Shown piece by piece: positions 32,822 to 39,785 of a DNA stretch of 64,000 nucleotides. This DNA comes from Pseudomonas brassicacearum (GTDB lineage Bacteria; Pseudomonadota; Gammaproteobacteria; Pseudomonadales; Pseudomonadaceae). The DNA lies in assembly GCF_003732265.1 (NCBI RefSeq), contig NZ_MOBK01000006.1, positions 1,178,001-1,242,000 of the forward strand. Reading direction: 5' to 3'. The translations under genes were made by a program, and so were the position numbers. Numbering within the stretch: the stretch's first letter is position 1; each line of letters starts with the position of its first letter. The notes below the pieces were generated by a model. It saw only the letters and a program-made list of their open reading frames with translations. It ran no database searches and was not told where the DNA came from.

Positions 32822-32847
32822 GACAATCATAAAAACTGGAGTGACTC

Positions 32848-33900
32848 ATGCAATTCTTCGACGATTCCCTGCACCCGGAAACCATGGAAAAAGTGGTCAT
32901 CACCGTGGCCCCGTACGGCCCTGAGTGGATGCCGGAAGATTTCCCGGAAGACATCCCGCTGACCATGGACGAGCAAGTCCAGAAGGCTGTCGAGTGCTAT
33001 GAAGCCGGCGCGACTGTGCTGCACTTGCACGTACGCGAGCTGGACGGCAAGGGTTCCAAGCGCCTGTCCAAGTTCAACGAATTGATTGCCGGCGTACGTG
33101 AAGCGGTGCCGGATATGATTATCCAGGTCGGCGGTTCGATTTCCTTCGCACCGGAAAGCGATGGCGAAGCCGCGCTGTGGTTGTCCGACGATACCCGCCA
33201 CATGCTGGCCGAGCTGACGCCAAAACCGGATCAGGTCACGGTGGCGATCAACACCACCCAGATGAACATCATGGAATTGCTGTATCCGGAATACCTTGAA
33301 GGCACTTCCCTGGCCAACCCTGCCTTTCAGGCGGCCTACAGCGAAATGACCGTCCCGGCCGGCCCGTCCTGGGTGATCGAGCACCTCAAGCGTCTGATGG
33401 ACAATGACATCCAGCCGCACTTCCAGCTGACCGGCATGCACGCTTTGGAAACGCTGCAGCGCATGGTGCGCAAGGGTCTCTACAAAGGTCCATTGAACCT
33501 GACCTGGATCGGCATCGGCGGCGGTTTCGACGGCCCGAACCCGTTCAACTTCTTCAACTTCATCCACCGCGTACCGGACGGCTGCACCCTGACCTCCGAG
33601 TCGCTGCTCAAGAACGTGCTGCCGTTCAACACCATGGCGATGGCCATGGGTCTGCACCCGCGCGTGGGCAACGAAGACACTATTATTGATCACAAGGGCG
33701 ACCGTTTTGGTTCGGTTGCCCAGATCAAGCAAACCGTGCGTATCGCTCATGAACTGGGTCGCGAAATCGCTACCGGTAAAGAAGCCCGCGAGATTTATCG
33801 CATCGGTGTGAAGTACGACACCATCGAAGAAACACTGTTGGCCAACGGAATGGCCCCCAACCGCAAGGCTGGGCAAAAAGGTGTGCCGCAACGCGGCTGA
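32848..33900 (+). CDS. Beta-keto acid cleavage enzyme (BKACE, formerly DUF849)
   Basis: A 350-residue TIM-barrel enzyme of the BKACE/Kce family. These zinc enzymes condense a beta-keto acid with acetyl-CoA to give acetoacetate and a CoA ester. The zinc ligands His59 and His61 are in ATVLHLHVRELDGKG. QVGGSISF, TWIGIGGGFDGPNPFN and MGLHPRVGNEDTI are family blocks. The length exceeds the usual 300-310 residues. Known substrates include 3-keto-5-aminohexanoate and dehydrocarnitine; the substrate here is not evident. The start ATG has GGAG upstream. Confidence 0.9.
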   Translation: MQFFDDSLHPETMEKVVITVAPYGPEWMPEDFPEDIPLTMDEQVQKAVECYEAGATVLHLHVRELDGKGSKRLSKFNELIAGVREAVPDMIIQVGGSISFAPESDGEAALWLSDDTRHMLAELTPKPDQVTVAINTTQMNIMELLYPEYLEGTSLANPAFQAAYSEMTVPAGPSWVIEHLKRLMDNDIQPHFQLTGMHALETLQRMVRKGLYKGPLNLTWIGIGGGFDGPNPFNFFNFIHRVPDGCTLTSESLLKNVLPFNTMAMAMGLHPRVGNEDTIIDHKGDRFGSVAQIKQTVRIAHELGREIATGKEAREIYRIGVKYDTIEETLLANGMAPNRKAGQKGVPQRG

Positions 33901-33910
33901 CCGACAGCGG

Positions 33911-33936
33911 GAGCGAGGGGGGTAGACCCCTCGCTC
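33911..33936 (+). other. Strong intercistronic hairpin
   Basis: GAGCGAGGGG pairs perfectly with CCCCTCGCTC around GGTAGA, 10 bp after the cleavage-enzyme stop and ahead of the MFS gene. No U-run follows. It may lower expression of the downstream transporter genes or stabilise the upstream message. Confidence 0.55.
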
Positions 33937-33991
33937 GCTGCAGTGAAACACGCTCGATAACAACAATAAAATAATGTTTCGAGGAGGCTGC

Positions 33992-35323
33992 ATGGCCTTT
34001 CACCCAATCGCCGCCGACGATGACGACACCAGTGGTGTCGGCGTTGCGCGCAAATATGCCTGGATCGTCTTCGCACTGACGTTCGGCCTGTTGATTTCCG
34101 ATTACATGTCCCGCCAGGTGCTGAACGCGGTATTCCCGATGCTCAAGGGCGAGTGGGCGCTGACGGACGGCCAGCTGGGTTTGCTCAGCGGCGTGGTGGC
34201 CTTGATGGTCGGCCTGCTGACGTTTCCGTTGTCGCTGATGGCTGACCGCTTCGGTCGGGTCAAAAGCCTGGCGCTGATGGCGCTGCTGTGGAGTCTGGCC
34301 ACGCTGGGTTGTGCGCTGGCGCAGGACTACCAACAAATGTTTATCGCCCGCTTCATGGTGGGTGTCGGTGAGGCTGCGTATGGCAGCGTCGGTATTGCCG
34401 TGGTGATTTCGGTGTTCCCGAAACACATGCGGGCCACCCTGGCCAGTGCCTTTATGGCAGGCGGGATGTTCGGTTCGGTGTTGGGCATGGCCCTGGGCGG
34501 CGCGATCGCGGCCAAGCTGGGCTGGCGCTGGTCGTTTGCCGGCATGGCCCTGTTTGGTCTGCTGCTGGCGGTGCTGTACCCGATCATCGTCAAGGAAGCG
34601 CGCATTGCCCCGCAACGCGCCGCCGAGGCTGGCAAAAAAGTCGCCGCGGTGGTCAAGCGTCCACTGCGCACGTTGTGCTCCAGCCCTTCGGTGATCGCGG
34701 CTTACATCGGCAGTGGCTTGCAACTGTTCGTGGGCGGCACCGTGATTGTGTGGATGCCCAGCTACCTCAACCGCTATTACGACATGGCACCGGACAAGGC
34801 GGGCGGGGTCGCGGCGATCATCGTCCTGTGCAGCGGCGCCGGGATGATCCTGTGCGGCATGCTCAGTGATCGCATGTGTCGTCAGTCGGCCGAACGCAAG
34901 GTCGCTTTGGCCATCGCGTATTGCCTGGGCAGTTGCCTGCTGCTGTCGGCGGCGTTCGCCTTGCCGCCGGGACCTGCGCAATTGCTGTTGATTTGCCTGG
35001 GCATGTTGATTGCCGCCGGCACAACCGGCCCGGCCGGGGCGATGGTTGCCAACCTGACCCACTATTCGGTGCACGGTACGGCGTTTGCCACGCTGACGCT
35101 GGCCAACAACTTGCTCGGCCTGGCGCCGGGGCCGTTCATCACCGGCAAGGTGTCGGACATGATCGGCTTGCAGGCGGCCTTCCAGCTGGTACCGCTGGTG
35201 AGTATCGCGGCAGCGGCGGTGTTCTTTTTTGCCAAGTGCCATTACCACAAGGATATCGCCCGGTTGGCGGGTGAACGTGTCAACGATTCTGTAAGTGAAG
35301 CTGCGGTAGAGGTGAAGGTGTGA
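33992..35323 (+). CDS. MFS transporter
   Basis: A 443-residue major facilitator with 12 predicted helices. The MFS signature between helices 2 and 3 is PLSLMADRFGRVKS, and RFMVGVGEAAYGSVGIAVVI covers helices 4-5 in the style of the anion:cation and aromatic-acid symporters. An acidic N-terminus (AADDDDTSG) is cytoplasmic. The ATG at 33992 has AGGAGG 6 bases upstream. It probably imports the operon's substrate or moves a product. Stop and next GTG overlap (GTGA). Confidence 0.9.
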   Translation: MAFHPIAADDDDTSGVGVARKYAWIVFALTFGLLISDYMSRQVLNAVFPMLKGEWALTDGQLGLLSGVVALMVGLLTFPLSLMADRFGRVKSLALMALLWSLATLGCALAQDYQQMFIARFMVGVGEAAYGSVGIAVVISVFPKHMRATLASAFMAGGMFGSVLGMALGGAIAAKLGWRWSFAGMALFGLLLAVLYPIIVKEARIAPQRAAEAGKKVAAVVKRPLRTLCSSPSVIAAYIGSGLQLFVGGTVIVWMPSYLNRYYDMAPDKAGGVAAIIVLCSGAGMILCGMLSDRMCRQSAERKVALAIAYCLGSCLLLSAAFALPPGPAQLLLICLGMLIAAGTTGPAGAMVANLTHYSVHGTAFATLTLANNLLGLAPGPFITGKVSDMIGLQAAFQLVPLVSIAAAAVFFFAKCHYHKDIARLAGERVNDSVSEAAVEVKV

Positions 35324-35982
35324 GTGTTCGTTTACGTATCGATGTGTTTTTCGATTTCATCTGCCCTTGGTGCTTGATCGGTAAACGCCAACTGGAACGC
35401 GCACAAGCGTTGCTGCACGCGCAGCAACCGGATGTGCTGGTCACCACGGTATGGCACGGGGTGCAGTTGTTGCCTCACCTGCCGGTACAGGGGGAACCGT
35501 TCGCCGAGTTCTATCTCAACCGTCTGGGCAGTGCCGAAGCGGTCGCCATGCGTCAGGCCCAGGTGCAGCAGGCGGCGAAAGCGGTCGGGGTAGACGTCGA
35601 CTTGAGTCGCATCACCACCATGCCCAACACCGCGGACGCCCATCGTTTGTTGGCGCATGCCAACTCGCGGGGTAGCACGGCTCAGCGCGACCAGTTGCTT
35701 GAGCGTCTGTTCGCCGCGTACTTCCAGAACGGCGAGGACATCGGTCGCCGCGAGACGTTGATCACCATCGCTCAATCGTGCGGTTACGACGCTGACGCGG
35801 TGAGGGACTACCTGAAAGACGAATCCAGTCCCTTTGTCGGTAACGAGGTCGGGGCCTCCAGCGGTGTGCCGAGCTTTCTGTTCGACCGCCAATTAACGCT
35901 GGTCGGCGCGCAGCCTGCCGAGGTGATGCTGGGCGTCATGTACGAAGCCCTGGAACGCCAGCGCATGCAGACTCCGTCATGA
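35320..35982 (+). CDS. DsbA-family FrnE-like oxidoreductase
   Basis: A 220-residue cytoplasmic thioredoxin-fold protein of the FrnE branch. The active site is Cys15-Pro-Trp-Cys18 in FFDFICPWCLIGKRQLERA, and the cis-Pro loop is GVPSFLFDR. No signal peptide is present. FrnE-like proteins are dithiol oxidoreductases, sometimes linked to polyketide or aromatic pathways. It starts at GTG overlapping the MFS stop and ends with ATGA overlapping the Rieske gene, so the last four genes of the operon are translationally coupled. Confidence 0.9.
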   Translation: MSVRLRIDVFFDFICPWCLIGKRQLERAQALLHAQQPDVLVTTVWHGVQLLPHLPVQGEPFAEFYLNRLGSAEAVAMRQAQVQQAAKAVGVDVDLSRITTMPNTADAHRLLAHANSRGSTAQRDQLLERLFAAYFQNGEDIGRRETLITIAQSCGYDADAVRDYLKDESSPFVGNEVGASSGVPSFLFDRQLTLVGAQPAEVMLGVMYEALERQRMQTPS

Positions 35983-36305
35983 CCCGTCGTGTCCCGGTGC
36001 CTGCCGCAAAACTCCCGCAGGCGGGTGGTCGTGCGCTGTTCGAATTCGAGAACAAAAGCCTGGCGTTGTTCAACGTCGACGGCGACGTGTTTGCCATCGA
36101 TGACAGTTGCCCGCACCAAGGCGCGTCGCTGTGCGGCGGGCGTCTGGACGGCAAGGTGATTCAATGTTGCGCCCATGGCCTGCGCTTCGATCTGCGCAGT
36201 GGTTATCTGCTCAATTCCACCCAGCTCAAAGTCAACAACTACCCGGTCGAGCTCGTCGACGGCCAGGCTTTTATCGTTATCGCTTCTGAGGAGTCCGCGC
36301 CATGA
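35979..36305 (+). CDS. Rieske-type 2Fe-2S ferredoxin
   Basis: A 108-residue soluble Rieske protein. Cluster ligands are Cys44-x-His46 (DDSCPHQGASLCGG) and Cys63-x2-His66 (QCCAHGLRFDL). It is a stand-alone electron carrier as in NirD or aromatic dioxygenase ferredoxins. Which partner it serves is unclear, since the TauD-type dioxygenase does not need one. It may support an oxygenase encoded elsewhere. Both ends overlap neighbours by four bases (ATGA). Confidence 0.9.
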   Translation: MTRRVPVPAAKLPQAGGRALFEFENKSLALFNVDGDVFAIDDSCPHQGASLCGGRLDGKVIQCCAHGLRFDLRSGYLLNSTQLKVNNYPVELVDGQAFIVIASEESAP

Positions 36306-37312
36306 GCGCCATTGCTCTCACCCGTATCCATAGCCGAACACGCGAACTGGCCCCGGGGTTTATTGTCAGCCTGATCGTGGCGGCAGCCGCTACGTTTTTG
36401 TCCGAGCACTACGGTGCGCCAGTGATGCTGTTTGCCTTGCTGCTGGGCATGGCGCTGAATTTCCTGGCCGGGGAGGGCGTGTGCAAGCCCGGTATCGAAT
36501 TTACCGCGCGCACCGTGTTGCGCATCGGCGTGGCCTTGCTGGGGATGCGCATTACCCTTGAGCAGATTGCCGGTCTGGGCTGGAAGCCAGTCGCGCTGGT
36601 GGTGACGCTGGTGGTGGTGACCATTGGCGTTTCGGTGATTGCGGCCAAGATGCTCGGTTTCCAGCGTTTGTTCGGCATGCTCACCGGTGGCGCGACGGCG
36701 ATCTGTGGCGCTTCGGCGGCGCTGGCGCTGGCGGCCGCCTTGCCCAATCATCCGCAGAAAGAACGCGCCACACTGTTTACCGTCATTGGCGTGTCAGCCC
36801 TTTCGACGATGGCGATGATTGTTTATCCAATGATTGCCAACTGGTTTTCATTGTCACCGCAAATGGCGGGTATTTTCCTCGGCGCCACCATCCACGATGT
36901 CGCCCAGGTGGTCGGTGCCGGTTACAGCATGTCGACCGAAACGGGTGACACGGCCACGGTGGTCAAGCTGATGCGAGTCGCCATGCTCCTGCCGGTGATC
37001 GTCTGTGCGGCCATGGTCACGCGCATGCAAGGCGCCGAAACGGGCGGCAAACGACCGCCGTTGCTGCCGTGGTTCGCTGTCGGTTTTCTGCTGCTGGCGT
37101 GCATCAACAGCACGGGATGGATAGCGCCCGTCGTGCAAGGCACGGTCAATGATTTGTCGCGTTGGTGCCTGGTGGTGTCCATCAGTGCCCTGGGCATGAA
37201 GACTCAGCTCAAGGAGCTGGCCTCCGTCGGCATCAAGCCCATCCTCCTGATGGTGGGGGAGACGGTGTTCCTCGTCGTCCTGGTGCTGCTGTTGCTGCGC
37301 TGGGGGTTCTGA
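36302..37312 (+). CDS. YeiH-family putative sulfate exporter
   Basis: A 336-residue inner-membrane protein with about ten hydrophobic segments. Family blocks include LLLGMALNFLAGEG, TVLRIGVALLGMRITLEQIA, GGATAICGASAALALAAALP and GATIHDVAQVVGAGYSMS. YeiH proteins are annotated as putative sulfate exporters because relatives occur with sulfonate-dissimilation genes. Here it is the last gene of the operon and suggests that sulfite or sulfate is released from the substrate. A good terminator follows at 37408-37439. Confidence 0.88.
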   Translation: MSAIALTRIHSRTRELAPGFIVSLIVAAAATFLSEHYGAPVMLFALLLGMALNFLAGEGVCKPGIEFTARTVLRIGVALLGMRITLEQIAGLGWKPVALVVTLVVVTIGVSVIAAKMLGFQRLFGMLTGGATAICGASAALALAAALPNHPQKERATLFTVIGVSALSTMAMIVYPMIANWFSLSPQMAGIFLGATIHDVAQVVGAGYSMSTETGDTATVVKLMRVAMLLPVIVCAAMVTRMQGAETGGKRPPLLPWFAVGFLLLACINSTGWIAPVVQGTVNDLSRWCLVVSISALGMKTQLKELASVGIKPILLMVGETVFLVVLVLLLLRWGF

Positions 37313-37407
37313 GCCCGATCAACATCCGTTTTTATGGCAGGGCCGCACTGGGTTTGACTCCTCAGCGCTGTGCGGCTCTCGGTCGGTGTCACAAACATCG
37401 GCTTTTC

Positions 37408-37439
37408 GCGGCGACTGTATAAGCAGTCGCCGCTTTTTT
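37408..37439 (+). terminator. Intrinsic terminator of the BKACE/YeiH operon
   Basis: GCGGCGACTG (37408-37417) pairs perfectly with CAGTCGCCGC (37424-37433) around TATAAG and is followed by six T's. It stands 95 bp past the YeiH stop. Confidence 0.85.
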
Positions 37440-37524
37440 CGTGGGTTCGAAAACACTTCATCACCCACTGCCTGAACACACCGTGGCCAAGACTCGTTGT
37501 GGTGAGGAGGTTTTGTTGTGAGTA

Positions 37525-37631
37525 GGCTTTTGTGGCGAGGGGGCTTGCCCCCGTTCGGTTGCGAAGCAGCCGTCGTTTTTTTGGGGCTACTGCGCAGCCC
37601 AACGGGGGCAAGCCCCCTCGCCACAAAAGCC
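37525..37631. repeat. REP doublet (REPIN), GGCGAGGGGGCTTGCCCCC type
   Basis: Two perfect 31-base inverted arms, 37525-37555 and 37601-37631, each containing GGCGAGGGGGCTTGCCCCCG in one or other orientation, flank a 45-bp spacer with smaller hairpins. This is the REPIN layout common in fluorescent pseudomonads, mobilised by RAYT transposases encoded elsewhere. The rest of the gap 37313-37702 holds the operon terminator and nothing else I can identify. Confidence 0.85.
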
Positions 37632-37702
37632 CCTTTGCCACAGGACAGCGGTTACACGTAGTCGTAGGCAATGGCGCGAGGAGATGAAACCTGGATGGGG
37701 CC

Positions 37703-38737
37703 TCAGGATTCGCTGTGACCCGGGGCAGGTTTTGCAGTGCCTTGCTTTTGTGCACGCCACGCGGCCGGCGGCATGCCGAACTGGGTGATGAACCAGCGCG
37801 TGAACGAGCTCGCCATCGAATACCCGAGCATGTCGGCGATGCGCCCCAGCGAGTAATTCGGGTTCTCCAGGTAACGCAGCACCAGGTCCCGGCGCACATC
37901 GTTGATCAGGTCGTTGAAGGCGCAGCCGTCATCCTTGAGGCGACGTTGCAGCGTCCGTACGTTCATGCCCTGGGTCTGGGCGATCTGCTCGATGGTGGCG
38001 CGCCCCATTGGCAGCAGCAGGTAAATGGCCTTGCGCACCTCGAACAACAACGACTCGCCTTCATGGCTCAGCAGCGAGTCGAGGTAACCCTGGGCGTAAC
38101 GGGCCATGGCCGGGTCGGCGTGGGGGTTGGTCACGTCCAGGCTGGCATTGGGGCAGACAATGCCGTTGAACTCGCTGCCGAACTCCACCGTGCAGCCAAA
38201 CAGGCGACGATGCAGTTGCAGGTTGTCTGGAGGCTGGTGTGTGAAGTTGACGCTGTAGGGGTGCCAGTGCGCGCCGAGCAACGCCGCGCACAAACGGAAC
38301 ATGACACCGATGGCCAGTTCGTTGGCTTGCCGGGAGGGCATCGGCGTGTCGGTCACGACCTCTTCGCGAATGATCACCATCTTGCCGGCTTCTTCAATGA
38401 AGATGGCCAGCGAATCATTCATCAGGTGACGGTAATGCACCACCACCTGCAAGGCTTCGCGCAGGGTGCGCTGGTGCGTGAGCAGCAGGCTGACTACGCC
38501 GAAATCCGAGAGCTGGCGTGACTCGGCCATGCTCAGGCCGAAGCTCTGGCAGCCACTGGCGACGGCCGAATCTTCCAGCACGCGCACGGCGGAATCGATG
38601 GGGATCCGGTGTTCCGGCGCCAGCAACTGCGCCCTGCTCAAGCCGTTGGCAGCCAATACATCACGCGGGTTGAAACCCAGGTAATTGGTGACCTCCAGGT
38701 AGTTGGTCAAGACGGCGGCGCGAACAAGCTTGGTCAT
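37703..38737 (-). CDS. AraC-family regulator, probable activator of both flanking operons
   Basis: A 344-residue AraC regulator of the OruR/Arabinose_bd (PF12625-like) type. The N-terminal ligand region spans about residues 15-210. The C-terminal helix-turn-helix pair is ATIEQIAQTQGMNVRTLQRR and YSLGRIADMLGYSMASSFTR, followed by FGMPPAAWR. It sits between two rightward operons whose upstream regions share one 39-bp tandem-repeat element. No similar element is seen before the regulator's own start apart from the one at 38964, about 230 bp away, which could also serve autoregulation. Confidence 0.9.
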   Translation of the reverse strand: MTKLVRAAVLTNYLEVTNYLGFNPRDVLAANGLSRAQLLAPEHRIPIDSAVRVLEDSAVASGCQSFGLSMAESRQLSDFGVVSLLLTHQRTLREALQVVVHYRHLMNDSLAIFIEEAGKMVIIREEVVTDTPMPSRQANELAIGVMFRLCAALLGAHWHPYSVNFTHQPPDNLQLHRRLFGCTVEFGSEFNGIVCPNASLDVTNPHADPAMARYAQGYLDSLLSHEGESLLFEVRKAIYLLLPMGRATIEQIAQTQGMNVRTLQRRLKDDGCAFNDLINDVRRDLVLRYLENPNYSLGRIADMLGYSMASSFTRWFITQFGMPPAAWRAQKQGTAKPAPGHSES

Positions 38738-38963
38738 GCGTGGGTCTTCCCTGGGCCGGTTAGGGTGAAAATGAGCGTGGCGACTATATCCAGCACGTCG
38801 TGAAATGGAAAGTTGTTGCTTGAGTGTAGTCAGGCGCCCGGTTCTCCCTCTAAACGTAGCCGTCTGATCGCGATAAATCCGTCCACGTATTGATTACAGT
38901 GGCCTTGGGCAAACGTGCCGTGGTTTTCGACCAGCGGGCACCTCACGTCGACACCCCCGAATT
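38738..38963. other. Divergent spacer upstream of the AraC gene
   Basis: Together with the operator and the hydrolase leader this makes a 353-bp gap without a gene. I see no reading frame with a ribosome binding site. It should contain the AraC promoter. Confidence 0.4.
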
Positions 38964-39002
38964 TGTCATGAAAAGAAAAGCGACTGACGTCTAATGTAAA
39001 GC
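38964..39002 (+). promoter_or_regulatory. Probable AraC-type operator of the DUF1302/MMPL operon
   Basis: Half-sites TGTCATGAAAAGAAAAGC (38964) and TGACGTCTAATGTAAAGC (38985) begin 21 bp apart. Aligned without gaps to 30803-30841, about 31 of 39 bases agree. A TTTAAT at 39020-39025 is a possible -10 in the same relative position as the first operon's. The GTG at 39091 is 89 bp past the element, close to the 83 bp in the other operon. This spacing supports a common activator binding next to the -35 region. Confidence 0.7.
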
Positions 39003-39090
39003 ATCCGGGGTGGGCGCTCTTTAATGTCAGCACTACAAAAACGTCTGACCAATGAGTCAGTCGAGTCATCGAGAAAGCGTAGGTGCTGAC

Positions 39091-39657
39091 GTGGACAAAC
39101 TGCAAACTGCTGCAACCGTTTTAATCGTACCGGGCTTGCGTGAGCACGTGGCCGAGCATTGGCAGACTTTGCTTGAAGCCAGGCTCGCCAAGGTACGCAG
39201 CGTCCCACCGCTTGAAACCGACAAACTCGACTGCGCGGCACGGGTCCGTGCGATCCAGCACGAGCTGGAGCAAATCGACGGGCCGGTGATTCTGGTCGCC
39301 CACAGTGCCGGCGTGTTGATGGTCGCCCACTGGGCCGCGTTGCACAGCCGTCCGATCAAGGGCGCTCTGCTGGCCGCGCCACCGGACCTCGATGCCACCT
39401 GGCCCGCAGGCTACCCTTCTTCCGAATCGCTGCGGTCCCATGGCTGGAATCCGCTACCCGAAGGTCCGCTGCCGTTCCCAAGCCTGGTGATTGGCAGCAC
39501 CAATGATCACCTTGCCAGTCTCGAAGCCGTCAATCGCATGGCTCGAGGCTGGGGTGCAGAACTGCGCAATCTCGGTGCAGTAGGTCATCTGAACCCGGCT
39601 GCAGGATTTGGCCACTGGCCAGAAGCCGAAGCTTTCATCCTCGAACTGGATCGCTAA
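39091..39657 (+). CDS. RBBP9/YdeN-type serine hydrolase
   Basis: A small alpha/beta hydrolase of 188 residues. The nucleophile is the Ser of VAHSAGVLMVAHW, after the LIVPGLREH oxyanion strand. The acid is Asp in GSTNDHLASLE and the histidine is in GAVGHLNPAAGFG. Such DUF1234/RBBP9-like enzymes hydrolyse esters of unknown nature. GTG at 39091 has AGGTG 6 bases upstream and suits the operator spacing; an ATG at 39052 is the alternative. First gene of the second AraC-type operon. Confidence 0.8.
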   Translation: MDKLQTAATVLIVPGLREHVAEHWQTLLEARLAKVRSVPPLETDKLDCAARVRAIQHELEQIDGPVILVAHSAGVLMVAHWAALHSRPIKGALLAAPPDLDATWPAGYPSSESLRSHGWNPLPEGPLPFPSLVIGSTNDHLASLEAVNRMARGWGAELRNLGAVGHLNPAAGFGHWPEAEAFILELDR

Positions 39658-39693
39658 TTCAGGCGCCGATTGGCCGCAAGCCAACCGGCATTT

Positions 39694-39745
39694 GCCCTCA
39701 CTCCTGAGCAACGCAAATCCCTGGAACAAGGGAATGCGTGAGGGC
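39694..39745 (+). other. Long-stem hairpin in the leader of the DUF1302 gene
   Basis: GCCCTCAC (39694-39701) pairs with GTGAGGGC (39738-39745), with an inner CCCT/AGGG stem. It lies 41 bp before the DUF1302 start. It may stabilise the mRNA of this highly expressed-type outer membrane gene or separate it from the hydrolase. Confidence 0.5.
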
Positions 39746-39785
39746 GGCTGCGCTTAAAACAAATACAAAAGGCGGAGACAACGCA

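Noticed and set aside
37525..37631. The long inverted repeat as an insertion-sequence remnant with terminal repeats
   Set aside because: No transposase fragment or target-site duplication is visible, and the arm sequence is that of a Pseudomonas REP doublet.
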